A stretch of DNA of 64,000 bases from CADEFX01 sp963806735 (GCA_963806735.1 CAWEBE010000081.1:372001-436000); one strand, 5' to 3'; positions 54,263 to 63,706 are shown, numbered from the stretch's first letter. Notes: a model not told the origin generated them from the sequence alone. Translations and numbers: made by a program.

Positions 54263-55804
54263 TCAATGCGTGCCATCGTCGTCGCGATCCGGCTGCAGGC
54301 ACGACAAGCCGTGTAGAAAGAGGCTGCCGGCGATCTGCCAAGCACTAAGACAGGCAATCCCGGCAATGCCTGCCAATCCGAATGTCGTGCGGGAGCCTTC
54401 GCCGATCGACGCGAGCCCTCTTGTTCGCACTTTGTCGGCGATCGGATCTGGAGTCTCGTCATTGGCGGCGCTGAAGCTGAAGGCCGAAGCGGCAAGCTCG
54501 TGCGCATGGCCGTTGGCGTGTGCCACCGCCGTCTTGCGATCGAGCGCCGGCATGGCGATGCCAGCGGCTGTGCGTGGATCGTGCGTGCGTGCGAATGCAG
54601 CGATCCGAGGCGCAATATCGTGGCGAAAGCGCGAGCCGTTGAAAATGCCGTAGTGCCCGACATGCGGGCATTCGAAGTGCATCTTGCGGTCCGCCGGAAT
54701 CGAGAGGCAGAGGTCGTGCGCGGCACGGCATTGCCCTGTGCCGGTGATGTCGTCCTTCTCGCCCTCGATCGTCATCAACGCGACCCGTCTGATGCGGGCT
54801 AGATTGATCGATCGACCGCGATGCGTCATCAGGCCCTGCGGCATCAGGTGACGCACGAACACCGTGTCGACCGTTTGCAGATAGAACTCTGCCGTCAGGT
54901 CCATGACGGCCAGATACTCGTCATAGAACTCGCGATGCTTCTCCGCGCTGTCGCCGTCACCATGGACGAGATGGTTGAAGAGATCCTTGTGTGCCTTGAC
55001 GTGGCGATCGAGGTTCATGGTCATGAACCCGGTCAACTGCAGGAAGCCCGGGTACACCATCCGTCCGAAGCCGGGGTTGGGCCATGGCACGCTCGTGGTG
55101 ACATTGCGCCGGAACCAGTCGGTACCGCGTCGGACGGCGAGCGAGTTGACGACCGTCGGACTGATACGCGTGTCGATGGGGCCACCAGCGAGGATCAACG
55201 AGAGTGGAACACTGATATCCTCGTCGGCCTCCATCAGCGCTACCGCGGCAAGTGCCGGCACCGCAGGCTGGCAAACGGCGAACACATGCACATCGCCGCC
55301 GAACCAGCGGAAGATGTCGCCCATCGCGTCGATGTAGTCGTCGAGGTCGAAGCTGCCGGCGGCAAGAGGCACGTCCTTCGCGTCCTGCCAGTCGGTAATA
55401 TAGACCTCATGATCGGGCAAGAATGTCTCGACCGTGCCACGCAACAGGGTTGCGAAGTGTCCTGACATGGGCGCGACCAGCAGCAGACGTGGATCGCGCG
55501 CCGCGCGCTCTGCGGGCAAGTCGCGCTTGAAGTGAACGAGGCGGCAAAAAGGGTGCTGCCAAACCACCTCCTCGCTGACAGATACGTTGCAATCATCGAT
55601 CTGGCAGGAGGTGATGCCGAACCGAGGCTTGTCGTACCGCCGTGTGGTGCGCTCGAACACCTCGAGGGCAGCCGCGGCATGGCGGCCGACTGGTGTGTGG
55701 GTCAACGGGTTGAAGGGATTGTTGAGAAAAAGCCGGTAGGAATTTGCTGCAGCGCGTGCCGGTCTCACGGCAGCATGGCTCAGCTCATACCAATGGTAGA
55801 GCAT
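54263..55804 (-). CDS. phaZ: Intracellular polyhydroxybutyrate depolymerase PhaZ
   Basis: PhaZ releases hydroxybutyrate from stored PHB granules. The first 410 residues match the family: LLLVAPMSGHFATLLRGTVE, the nucleophile region HVFAVCQPAVPALAA (Cys about 184), the Asp region EGEKDDITGTGQ and the His region CPHVGHYGIFNGSRF. Typical proteins end near residue 420, but this one goes on to 513, with a polar linker and a hydrophobic segment (TFGLAGIAGIACLSAWQIAG) near 480-500 that might anchor it to granule or membrane. Its partner PHB-synthesis genes are outside the window. Confidence 0.93.
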   Translation of the reverse strand: MLYHWYELSHAAVRPARAAANSYRLFLNNPFNPLTHTPVGRHAAAALEVFERTTRRYDKPRFGITSCQIDDCNVSVSEEVVWQHPFCRLVHFKRDLPAERAARDPRLLLVAPMSGHFATLLRGTVETFLPDHEVYITDWQDAKDVPLAAGSFDLDDYIDAMGDIFRWFGGDVHVFAVCQPAVPALAAVALMEADEDISVPLSLILAGGPIDTRISPTVVNSLAVRRGTDWFRRNVTTSVPWPNPGFGRMVYPGFLQLTGFMTMNLDRHVKAHKDLFNHLVHGDGDSAEKHREFYDEYLAVMDLTAEFYLQTVDTVFVRHLMPQGLMTHRGRSINLARIRRVALMTIEGEKDDITGTGQCRAAHDLCLSIPADRKMHFECPHVGHYGIFNGSRFRHDIAPRIAAFARTHDPRTAAGIAMPALDRKTAVAHANGHAHELAASAFSFSAANDETPDPIADKVRTRGLASIGEGSRTTFGLAGIAGIACLSAWQIAGSLFLHGLSCLQPDRDDDGTH

Positions 55805-55958
55805 CGAACCGGTCCCCCATGTCGTTTGCCCGAGCGCGCCGGTCGGATGCTGCTGCCGCTTCTTGTGGCGGAGCTCCGCAATCTTGCCGGTTAGTTGTCA
55901 CATTTTTGCACTTTGACTGTGCCCCGATTCGCCCAGCCAATCAAAGGACAAATCGCCT

Positions 55959-56561
55959 CTACAACACTTTGGCCAGCCGCTCTGCCAAGGTGTCGACGCT
56001 GGTGGTGTGGGAGAAGTGGGCGACGTAGGTCCCGCTCGGATCCATCAGATAGATGATGGACGTGTGATCGAACGTGTAGCCGGCGGTCGATTTTTCGTCT
56101 TGCACTTTCTTGTAGTACACGCGATAGGCCTTGGCGGCGGCATCGACTTCTTGCGTCGTGCCCGTGAGGCCAATCAGCCGCGCATCGAAGCTTTTCACAT
56201 ACTCAGCGAGCTGAGCAGGCGTATCCCGCTCGGGATCGACGGTGATGAAGATCGGTGTGATGCGATCGGCCTTGGGCCCGAGTTTCTGCAAGGCGGCGGC
56301 GATCACCTGCAGGCCCGACGGGCACACGTCGGGGCAGTAGGTGAAGCCGAAGTAGACCAGCATGTAGCGGCCACGAAAGTCCTTGTCGGTGACCTTGCGC
56401 CCAGTGTGGTCGACGAGGGAGAAGGGCCCTCCCACGAGCGCCTTGCCGGCTGTCGGCAGCCCGGAGAACAGCCGGTCGCGCCCGCCTGGGAGGACCGCCA
56501 TGGCGACGAGCCCGCCGAGCAGGAAGCTCAAGATCACAAGTGCGGCGATACGCCATTTCAT
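55959..56561 (-). CDS. SCO1/SenC-family copper chaperone-like protein
   Basis: SCO proteins help build the CuA centre of cytochrome c oxidase. The 200-residue protein has an N-terminal membrane anchor (IAALVILSFLLGGLVAMAVL) and a thioredoxin fold with the copper-binding YFGFTYCPDVCPSG (CxxxC) and a distant His in TFDHTSIIYLMD. The open frame extends to 56588, but MKWRIAALVI at 56561 is the natural start. No oxidase gene is nearby. Confidence 0.94.
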   Translation of the reverse strand: MKWRIAALVILSFLLGGLVAMAVLPGGRDRLFSGLPTAGKALVGGPFSLVDHTGRKVTDKDFRGRYMLVYFGFTYCPDVCPSGLQVIAAALQKLGPKADRITPIFITVDPERDTPAQLAEYVKSFDARLIGLTGTTQEVDAAAKAYRVYYKKVQDEKSTAGYTFDHTSIIYLMDPSGTYVAHFSHTTSVDTLAERLAKVL

Positions 56562-57289
56562 CGGTAGAATTCCGCCCCAGTGGGGCACAGCACGGAGTTT
56601 AGCCGAGCATAGATCGCCTCGCCGACTAGTGCGCGCAACATATGGTCGCCCCTATGGTCGCGATTGCCATGGGCCATGCGCCCCGCAGCCTGTCGGCTCG
56701 AAGGTATGCGACGGGACGCGGGTGCCGTAAGGCAGCGGTCCTGAAGCTTCAACTGGCGCCGCCTGAACGGCACCCGCGTGCGGCGATTTTGGGTCGCGGC
56801 CGCTCAAGGGGTTTGCCCGGATTGCTGGTCCGGGGCCTTGCGCCTTGTCATACGCTCCGTTGCGAGCCGGCATCATTCCGATCCCATTGCTGGGGCAGTG
56901 ACACCGGCGGCGGCCTGACGGGTTCCACGCCTCCCGGACCTCCGGCTGCCGGTAGCAGCCATCCTTCCGGGACGCCGCAGCCCCTTGCCCTGTGCGTACC
57001 GGATCGATCACATCCCGTCGCGGCAAGGAGTGCCAGGTCAGGAGTTGGGGATAAGTTTTTTGCCGGTATAGCCGGTGCTCGCGATATGAACCCGGGATGA
57101 ACGGTGCATTCAGTCTGAGTTCAACGCAACCAGCTACGCTCGGGTCACCCTGATTGAACTTAAACTTCCCCGGCGTGATCCAGAAGCGCGGAGTGCAGGG
57201 TCTCCGCGCTTCATCTTTGACACACCGCTGATGCCGCTAGAACTCCGGTTTCCCAAGGAGTTCCCGAGCTGCGTGCGGAGTGAGCTCAG
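56562..57289 (+). other. Large gap with inverted repeat and terminator; candidate ncRNA locus
   Basis: The 728 bases between the SCO and macrodomain genes have open frames only of biased composition that I do not accept as genes. They contain a perfect 13-base inverted repeat, ACGCGGGTGCCGT (56716-56728) and ACGGCACCCGCGT (56767-56779), whose 38-base interior can pair further (GAAGCTTC in the middle). They also contain a terminator-like hairpin at 57184-57211 (AAGCGCGGAG with CTCCGCGCTT) followed by CATCTTT. Together these hint at a non-coding RNA, but no promoter is clear and I recognise no Rfam family. Confidence 0.4.
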
Positions 57290-57808
57290 ATGCAGACGCA
57301 TATCGCCATCATCGAGGTCGATATCACCACACTCGACGTCGACGCCATCGTCAACGCCGCGAATACTTTGCTGCTGGGCGGCGGTGGTGTGGATGGTGCT
57401 ATCCATCGGGCGGCGGGTCCGGAGCTCCTTGCCGAATGCCGCACGCTTGGCGGCTGCGAGACTGGCAAGGCCAAGCTCACAGCCGGCTATCGCCTGAAGG
57501 CGCGCCACGTCATTCATGCAGTCGGTCCTGTGTGGAGTGGCGGCAGTACCGGCGAGGACGAGTTGCTTGCCAGCGCCTATCGCAACTCGTTGAACCTTGC
57601 TCGACGTCATAAGCTCACATCGATTGCATTTCCGGCCATCTCGACGGGGGTCTACGGCTTCCCGGCCGATCGGGCGGCGCGCATCGCCGTCAGGACCGTG
57701 GCCGGTCACATTGCCGCCAACAGTCATCTCGATCGGGTGATCTTCGCCTGCTTCGGAGAAGCGTCCGTTGTTCGCCACGAGGCCGCCCGTCTGGCCGCGG
57801 GCATATGA
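57290..57808 (+). CDS. Macrodomain O-acetyl-ADP-ribose deacetylase
   Basis: This single macrodomain protein (172 residues) matches the YmdB/MacroD group, which removes ADP-ribose from proteins or hydrolyses O-acetyl-ADP-ribose. The motif VNAANTLLLGGGGVDGAIHRAAG (about 20-42) binds ADP-ribose, and PAISTGVYGFPADRAARIA (about 112-130) closes the site; both key Asn and Asp/Gly residues are present. It is isolated, with no toxin or NAD gene next to it. The hairpin at 57184 lies upstream. Confidence 0.93.
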   Translation: MQTHIAIIEVDITTLDVDAIVNAANTLLLGGGGVDGAIHRAAGPELLAECRTLGGCETGKAKLTAGYRLKARHVIHAVGPVWSGGSTGEDELLASAYRNSLNLARRHKLTSIAFPAISTGVYGFPADRAARIAVRTVAGHIAANSHLDRVIFACFGEASVVRHEAARLAAGI

Positions 57809-58112
57809 AGGCCGCTTGCACGCAACGCTGGACTTCCTTGCAAAAATGTAACGTGTGACGGAACAGCGTTTGTGGCACCGTTAAGCATAAATTGGTTACG
57901 GATCTGCCATCCGGACCTGCAAAGGCGTGAAATGAGCGGGTAAGTCCAAGGGTGAATCGTTCGTGTGTCCCCTGGCCGGCACAAAGCAGCCGCAATGGCG
58001 TCCCCGAAAGGGCGTCGCATCATCACATGATCGTGGAAGGACGGAGGCAGTGCTATCGGCGCGGCATTGCAGAAGCACAGCGCGCATAGCGTAAGGCCGG
58101 CGGGAGGCCAAA
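57809..58112 (+). other. Intergenic region before the 1080-residue gene
   Basis: These 304 bases hold no gene. GGGAGG is placed five bases before the ATG at 58113. TAAATT (57888-57893) could be a -10 element, but no good -35 fits. Confidence 0.4.
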
Positions 58113-61100
58113 ATGGATCTGGTGGCTGCGGGTAACTGGGTCGAAAACATTCTTGTCGGGAGTAGCGGCTTTGTCGCCGCCCACGCGCCTTGGCTGGCGC
58201 TCCTGGCACTCTTGATTGCGCTGGCGCTGTCCGGCTTCGGGCGCCGAGTGCGCAAAGTCGTCGAGAAGATGTTCTTCACCAACTGGCAGCTCACGCTGCT
58301 GGGCTCGGCGGCCTTGGTCCTGTCGCTCGCCGGCGGATGGACCACCTGGGATGGCATGCGCAATTTCACCGGCGAGCCGGTGCTGTCGCTGATGTTCACA
58401 TTCGGCATCCATGGCGTGATGCTGATCGTCGCCTGGCTGATCGGCGAGAGCTTCGCCACCGGCATGAGCTCGGTGCCACAGCGCGGCTACGCCCGGGTAA
58501 CGGCGCCGCTGATCGCTATTACGGCGGTGGCTGGTTTGCTGCTGCTGGTGGCGCTCGCCGCCTATCACTTCCGCTACGGCATTCCTGCCGATCAGGTCAT
58601 ACACGTGACTGCTGCTGCTGGAGCGGTCATGCTCGTCATCGCGCTTCTAGCCGTCTTTTCCGGGAGCGATGTGGTCGCGCCCTACACACAGGCGCTGCGC
58701 ATCATCGCTCGCAACGGCATGCTCTGGGTGATGTTCCTGGCCTGCATGTCGACCTCGGTTTTCTTCTCCTTCGACAGCCGGTTCAACGTCGTTTTCCCGC
58801 AGGAGGAACGCAAGCGGGTGGCGGATTTGCGGGCGCAGAACCAGGTCATCGGCATCCTCGCCGACATCGAGGCCACCATGACCAACCGGCGGCTCGACCA
58901 ATCGCGGCAACTGTTCGAGAGCGATGGCTGGCGCGCCTATGAGCCCCACCTCATCAATCTTACCAGCGCATCCCAGAACTCGCAGCGGGATATCGAGCGC
59001 TATTTCGTACAGCAGATGGAGGATCGCCGCCGCGGCGTCGCCGAGCAACAGGAGCGCATCACCACGGCGCAGACCGGGCAGATCGGCCTGGCCAGCAAGA
59101 AGCTGTCGATTACCGATGAGCTGACGCGGCTCAAGGGCGAGCGGCCCGGACTGGCTGGCGAATATAGCCAACACAAAAGCGAGCTGGAGGCCAAACGGCG
59201 CGAGATGGATGCCAAGCGCGTCGAAGCCTTGGCTGAGGATCGCGGTGTCGAAGGCAGCGGCAAAGCCGGCAAAGGTCAAGTCTATCGCCAGCGCATGGGC
59301 GAGCTGAGGTTCTTGGAGGACGAGTACGAGATCAAGGAGCAGCGTACCAAGGATGCGCAGAAACGGCTGAATGCCGCCGAAACGAGAATTGCCCAGATCG
59401 AGCGCGAGTTGACCGGCATCGACGGCGAGATCGCCAAGATGAAGGGTGAGGCACAGACGGCTGAGCAGCGCATCAACGCGGTGCAGGAAGGCGGCGCTGC
59501 CGTGGACGGCCCGAAGGTTGATCCGGCGCGCGCGCTGTTGGCCTTCGAGACAGCGCGGAGCGAGTTCCGGCAGGATCCGACGGTCGAGCATCTGACCCAG
59601 GTGCAGCAGCTTTGCGGACAACTGCACGGCGCCATGAGCAGCACCCCTGCCACCAAGGACAAGGTGCGCAGCATCGATTGCGATCCCAAGCAGGCGAGCG
59701 AGGCAGCCTCCGCGCTGTTCGCGCTCAACTCCGGCTCCAGGACATTCCAGGCCAATTGCGCCGGGGGCGACAAACTGGCGGCATTCACGCAGGCGGACGA
59801 GTTATTCGGTTTCGCGCGCAAATGCCTGGCCGACAGCGGCCTTCCGAGCAAGGATACGGATGCCCTGCGCACCAAGATCAGCTTCACCGAGCTGACGCGG
59901 GACGATCGCGCCCACCGCTTCGTCGTGTCATGGAACGCCTTCAGCGATGGCAACCGGCTTGCTTATCTGGCGCTGGCGATCGCCATCGGCATCGATTCTC
60001 TGATCTTCATGACCGGCTTGTTTGGCGCCAACGCCGTGCGCTCGCCCCTATCCGATGTTCCGAGCAGCAAGCCCCGCAACGCGCAGCAGCTCGAGGCGGT
60101 GATCGAGACTGCGCTCCTGCCCGACATCTACGAGAACGCCAATGCGGTGATCGATGCCCTGGAGCCGATCACGCCCTACGACGGTTTCACGGCAGAGGTC
60201 GTGCTGCCGCCCGAGGAGAGCCCCGGCAAGCGCCGCATCATGAAAGTGCTCAATGCCGCCGCGACGCTTGGCGCCGTGGCGCGTGATCCTGGCCGGCCGG
60301 AGCGCTACCTGGTGCGTGGCGAGCTGTTCGAATTTCTATCCGTGGTGGCCAAGAAGGAGTTCGAGGCCGACAAGCGGCACGTCGATCTGGCGGAGCTGGA
60401 GCGGATCATCTCAGTCGCGCTATTGCCGCGCGTGGGCGAAAATGCGGAGACGGTCTTGGGTTACATGCATCCCACCCGCGACAAGCAGGGGTTCACCAGC
60501 GAGATCCGTCTCGGCGAGGTGGAGAAGGAGCACAAGCGCACGGTCCGCAGCGCACTCAATGCAGGCGCAACACTTGCGCGCGTGCAGCGTGCGGGTGAGG
60601 ACGCCAATCACTATTTCATCCACGGCGACTTTTACAAGACGCTGGCGCGCATCCGCGGGCGGCTGCTGATTTCGGCCGCACCGGCGTATCAGGTGGGCGG
60701 GACACTGGACGAGCGTCGCCAATCAATTGGGGTCGCGTCCGCGCATCCGGCAATCTCCTATGCTCCCGAGCGAGCCGGCAACGGGTACGCTGACCCAATA
60801 GATTTCGACGGACTTGTTACGGCAAGATTGCTCAAAAGCATCGGCGTCGAGCAGGCGGACTACGATCTACTTCTCGAGCCGGACATTCACGATCCGGCGA
60901 TCAATGCCGGCAAGGCGCTGGACCAGCTAAGAGACACACGGCTTGGTCGCGAGCTGCGGCAACTGGAACGGCGCCTGCATGTGGCCCTGGAGGCTGAGCA
61001 CAAGGCAATAGAGGCCAGCTTGCAGGATGATGTGCAGCGGCATGTCCTCGTGAATGTCAATCCGCGCATTTACTCCTTGCTTCCAGCCCTCATGCTGTCT

Positions 61101-61355
61101 CGTCGTGGTCCTTTCGATCGGCTGCTGCGAGACATGATCGCGAAGCTCGAGGAGGCAGCGTCCGATACGGGCCACCGGTCCGAGGACCATGAATTGTTGC
61201 GTGGCCTCAGAGCCTTGAAAGAGAAGTTGAGCAGGCTCGACCGGCAGAGCGCAACGTCCTGGTTCAACATCGGCAATGCTCTGCTCGGATACGACGAGAG
61301 CAGCGTCGAGGAGATGCCGCTGGTGGCAACCAACAGGCCGCTTACAAAGCAATAG
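58113..61355 (+). CDS. Large membrane/coiled-coil protein of unknown function
   Basis: The 1080-residue protein has six N-terminal membrane spans (to about residue 222), a long charged, helical region at about 250-480 with heptad-like repeats (such as EYEIKEQRTKDAQKRLNAAE), a Cys-containing domain to about 600, a seventh span at about 615-637 (LAYLALAIAIGIDSLIFMTG) and a C-terminal cytosolic part. In that part two units of about 90 residues, 656-745 and 757-850, are clearly related: both have ALLP, EN, GFT and LNA-ATL. I do not recognise the family. The stop TAG is formed by the first bases of repeat copy 2. Confidence 0.82.
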   Translation: MDLVAAGNWVENILVGSSGFVAAHAPWLALLALLIALALSGFGRRVRKVVEKMFFTNWQLTLLGSAALVLSLAGGWTTWDGMRNFTGEPVLSLMFTFGIHGVMLIVAWLIGESFATGMSSVPQRGYARVTAPLIAITAVAGLLLLVALAAYHFRYGIPADQVIHVTAAAGAVMLVIALLAVFSGSDVVAPYTQALRIIARNGMLWVMFLACMSTSVFFSFDSRFNVVFPQEERKRVADLRAQNQVIGILADIEATMTNRRLDQSRQLFESDGWRAYEPHLINLTSASQNSQRDIERYFVQQMEDRRRGVAEQQERITTAQTGQIGLASKKLSITDELTRLKGERPGLAGEYSQHKSELEAKRREMDAKRVEALAEDRGVEGSGKAGKGQVYRQRMGELRFLEDEYEIKEQRTKDAQKRLNAAETRIAQIERELTGIDGEIAKMKGEAQTAEQRINAVQEGGAAVDGPKVDPARALLAFETARSEFRQDPTVEHLTQVQQLCGQLHGAMSSTPATKDKVRSIDCDPKQASEAASALFALNSGSRTFQANCAGGDKLAAFTQADELFGFARKCLADSGLPSKDTDALRTKISFTELTRDDRAHRFVVSWNAFSDGNRLAYLALAIAIGIDSLIFMTGLFGANAVRSPLSDVPSSKPRNAQQLEAVIETALLPDIYENANAVIDALEPITPYDGFTAEVVLPPEESPGKRRIMKVLNAAATLGAVARDPGRPERYLVRGELFEFLSVVAKKEFEADKRHVDLAELERIISVALLPRVGENAETVLGYMHPTRDKQGFTSEIRLGEVEKEHKRTVRSALNAGATLARVQRAGEDANHYFIHGDFYKTLARIRGRLLISAAPAYQVGGTLDERRQSIGVASAHPAISYAPERAGNGYADPIDFDGLVTARLLKSIGVEQADYDLLLEPDIHDPAINAGKALDQLRDTRLGRELRQLERRLHVALEAEHKAIEASLQDDVQRHVLVNVNPRIYSLLPALMLSRRGPFDRLLRDMIAKLEEAASDTGHRSEDHELLRGLRALKEKLSRLDRQSATSWFNIGNALLGYDESSVEEMPLVATNRPLTKQ

Positions 61356-61503
61356 AGCGCGATCGTCTCACATGGAAGCACTACTGCTTCCATGTGAGAC
61401 GTGAATCGCCCTCTAAAACTTAAAGTGTAGAGCAGGATTCACGCTTGGGCCGCGACGTCTCGATTGCGGTAAAGTGCTTCAATCCGAAGCGATCCTGCTC
61501 TAG
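61353..61503 (+). repeat. Palindromic interspersed repeat, copy 2 of 3
   Basis: This copy begins TAGAGCGCGATC and ends GATCCTGCTCTAG. CTCACATGGAAGC (61367-61379) pairs with GCTTCCATGTGAG (61386-61398), and TAGAGCAGGAT (61428-61438) pairs with ATCCTGCTCTA (61492-61502). The inner part of the second unit has diverged in sequence but can still form GCTTC/GAAGC pairs. Its first three bases are the stop codon of the 1080-residue gene. It lies between that gene and the convergent EamA gene. Confidence 0.9.
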
Positions 61504-61512
61504 CTCTAGCCC

Positions 61513-62385
61513 TCAATTCATCACCACCAGGATCACGCCGGGCACGACCAGCGCGATGGTCGCCAGCGTTTGCCAGGTGATGACCTCGCGGCGGAACACG
61601 AGGTAGCCGAGCAGCATCGTGAAAACTGGCGAGGCGGACACGATGGGCATCACGGACACAAGTGTGCCCATCTGCAGCGCCGAGTTCAGGAAGTGCAGCG
61701 ACATGCCGGCGGCGATGCCAGCCGCAATAAACCACGTATGGCATCGCCATGTGCCGTTGAATGTGCGGCCTTCGACGCGGAACGCGATCGCAGTCACCAC
61801 CAGTGATACGGTGTTGCCAACCAGCACTGCGAACCACGGGCTCGCGACCTCCTCAAGCCCGATCTTGGTGCCGGCGTGTCCTGACGCACGCACGAAGGCT
61901 GCGCCCAGTGGCAGGATCAGCGCCCACAGCGGCCAATCGCGCAGCACGCCCTGACGCCGATAAGCGGAGACGGCGCAGCCGGCCATGACGGCCAGCGTGC
62001 CGAGCGCCGTCTTCAGCGTGAGCTGCTCTCCCAGCAGCAGAATGGCATAGGCGGCGCCGAAGATCGGGGCGCACGCCGTCAATGCGCTGGAGAGCGTCGG
62101 CCCCATGTAGTGGATGCTCGACAGCGCCATGGCCGACGACAGGGAGGGCCGGAACAACCCTACGAGGGCAAACAGGGCGCAGGCGCCGGTCAGCCAAAAC
62201 CAGCTCTCTAGATAGAGCGGCGACAGGAGCCAGTACATGACGGCGCCGGCGACAATATTCACGAGCGCGCCGGAGCGCGCGTCCGCGCCTCTGAGCCCTA
62301 TACTCTGCAGATGATTGGTCAGCGCGAAGAGGAACGCCGAAATGAGCGCATAGACTGCCGCGGTGTAGTGGAAGGTGCCGGACAA
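61513..62385 (-). CDS. EamA/DMT-family transporter
   Basis: The 290-residue protein has ten predicted spans in two EamA halves (for example YTAAVYALISAFLFALTNHLQ and SVMPIVSASPVFTMLLGYLV). EamA proteins export amino acids or other metabolites; the substrate is unknown. The best start is TTG 62385, since no ATG lies between the first span and the in-frame TAG that the end of repeat copy 3 provides at 62424-62422. The gene is flanked on both sides by palindromic repeats. Confidence 0.85.
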   Translation of the reverse strand: MSGTFHYTAAVYALISAFLFALTNHLQSIGLRGADARSGALVNIVAGAVMYWLLSPLYLESWFWLTGACALFALVGLFRPSLSSAMALSSIHYMGPTLSSALTACAPIFGAAYAILLLGEQLTLKTALGTLAVMAGCAVSAYRRQGVLRDWPLWALILPLGAAFVRASGHAGTKIGLEEVASPWFAVLVGNTVSLVVTAIAFRVEGRTFNGTWRCHTWFIAAGIAAGMSLHFLNSALQMGTLVSVMPIVSASPVFTMLLGYLVFRREVITWQTLATIALVVPGVILVVMN

Positions 62386-62421
62386 GTAGGGGCTCGGACT
62401 GGGAGGAAAGGCCGTCTGACA

Positions 62422-62558
62422 CTAGAGCGCGATCGCCTCACGTGGAAGCTGTTCCGCTTCCACGTGAGGGGTGAATCGCACTCTAAACTTCGAGTGTAGA
62501 GCAGGATTCACGCTACAGATGGATCGCGAATGCGATGCCATCTGAACGATCCTGCTCT
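62422..62558 (+). repeat. Palindromic interspersed repeat, copy 3 of 3
   Basis: Copy 3 starts CTAGAGCGCGATC and ends GATCCTGCTCT; the right end lacks the terminal AG. CTCACGTGGAAGC (62437-62449) pairs with GCTTCCACGTGAG (62456-62468), and AGAGCAGGAT pairs with ATCCTGCTCT around CAGATGG/CCATCTG and ATCGC/GCGAT. It lies between the divergent EamA and amidohydrolase genes, in the same orientation as copies 1 and 2. Confidence 0.92.
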
Positions 62559-62659
62559 TGGGCGTTCCTGAACCCAGGGAAAGCCGAGTGCCATGAATGC
62601 TGGACGCTGGCGCGTCAGGACGTATGCTTGGCGTCAAATATCTGTACGGGAGCCCAAAG

Positions 62660-63706
62660 ATGAGCACGCAGACCTTGAACACCAGCCGCCACATCCCCGT
62701 TCGGCCCGATTGGCTCGCAACGCACCAGGAAGAGATCCTCGAGCCTGGGCTTCCCATCATCGATCCGCATCATCATCTCTGGAACCATCCGGGTAACGGT
62801 TATCTGCTGCCGGAGCTGCTCGCAGACGTGGGTAGCGGCCACAACATCATCTCCACCGTGTTCATGGAATGCCGGTCGATGTACCGCGAAGGCGGCGATC
62901 CCGACATGGCGCCGGTCGGCGAGACCGAGTTCGTCAACGGCATCGCGGCCATGAGCTTGAGCGGCGGCTATGGTCGCACACGCATCTGCGAGGGTATCGT
63001 CGGGCACGCCAACCTGACGCTCGGCAGCAAGGCGCGGCAGATTCTGGAGGCGCTGAAGGTTGCGGGCGGTGGACGGTTTCGCGGCATCCGGCACATCACC
63101 ACATGGCATGCCGATCCCAACGCCGCCATCTCTGCGATACTGGCTCCGCCGGGAACGCTGGAGACTGCTGCGTTCCGTGAAGGCTTCGCGTGTCTGGAAC
63201 CACTCGGCCTGTCGTTCGATGCCTGGGTGTACCACACACAGCTCGATGAGCTCACCGGTCTGGCGCGGAAGTTTCCGGGCACGGCAATCGTGATGAACCA
63301 TGTGGCTGGACCGATCAATGTTGGCCCCTATGCCGGCAAGCGTGAAGAGGTGTTCGCCGATTGGCAGGCAAAAGTCCGCACGCTGAGCACATGTCCCAAC
63401 GTCAGCATGAAGCTCGGCGGATTGGGCATGCGGCTGTTCGGCTTCAACTTTCACGAGGCGGCGAAGCCCCCCTCCTCCGAGCAGCTCGCGCAAGCGTGGC
63501 GTCCCTACATCGAGGCCTGCATCGAGGCGTTTGGGCCCAATCGCTGCATGTTCGAGAGCAACTTCCCGGTGGACAAGGGGACCTGCAGCTACCAAGTGCT
63601 GTGGAACGCCTTCAAGCGCATCAGCGCGAAAGCCTCGGCGGACGAGAAGGCCGCGCTCTACAGAAAGACGGCGGCCCGCGTCTACAGGCTGAAGGCCGAG
63701 GCTTGA
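62660..63706 (+). CDS. Amidohydrolase-2-family hydrolase
   Basis: This 348-residue TIM-barrel hydrolase shows the metal-binding start IIDPHHHLWNHPGNGYLLPELL (His-x-His), later RFRGIRHITTWH, AIVMNHVAG and the end motif RCMFESNFPVDKG with the conserved Asp. It is close to lactonases and decarboxylases acting on aromatic-derived or sugar acids. ATG 62660 follows GGGAG at a usual distance; upstream in-frame ATGs at 62597 and 62624 are less likely. The next gene, 50 bases on, encodes a flavin monooxygenase, which suggests a catabolic operon. Confidence 0.88.
   Translation: MSTQTLNTSRHIPVRPDWLATHQEEILEPGLPIIDPHHHLWNHPGNGYLLPELLADVGSGHNIISTVFMECRSMYREGGDPDMAPVGETEFVNGIAAMSLSGGYGRTRICEGIVGHANLTLGSKARQILEALKVAGGGRFRGIRHITTWHADPNAAISAILAPPGTLETAAFREGFACLEPLGLSFDAWVYHTQLDELTGLARKFPGTAIVMNHVAGPINVGPYAGKREEVFADWQAKVRTLSTCPNVSMKLGGLGMRLFGFNFHEAAKPPSSEQLAQAWRPYIEACIEAFGPNRCMFESNFPVDKGTCSYQVLWNAFKRISAKASADEKAALYRKTAARVYRLKAEA

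Noticed and set aside
56850..57060. SRP RNA, tmRNA or RNase P RNA in the large gap
   Set aside because: None of the conserved core sequences of these RNAs could be found on either strand.
56642..57100. 152-residue plus-strand open frame in the SCO-macrodomain gap
   Set aside because: Its composition is Pro/Gly/Ser/Arg-rich with no fold pattern, it has no convincing ribosome-binding site, and inverted repeats run through it.
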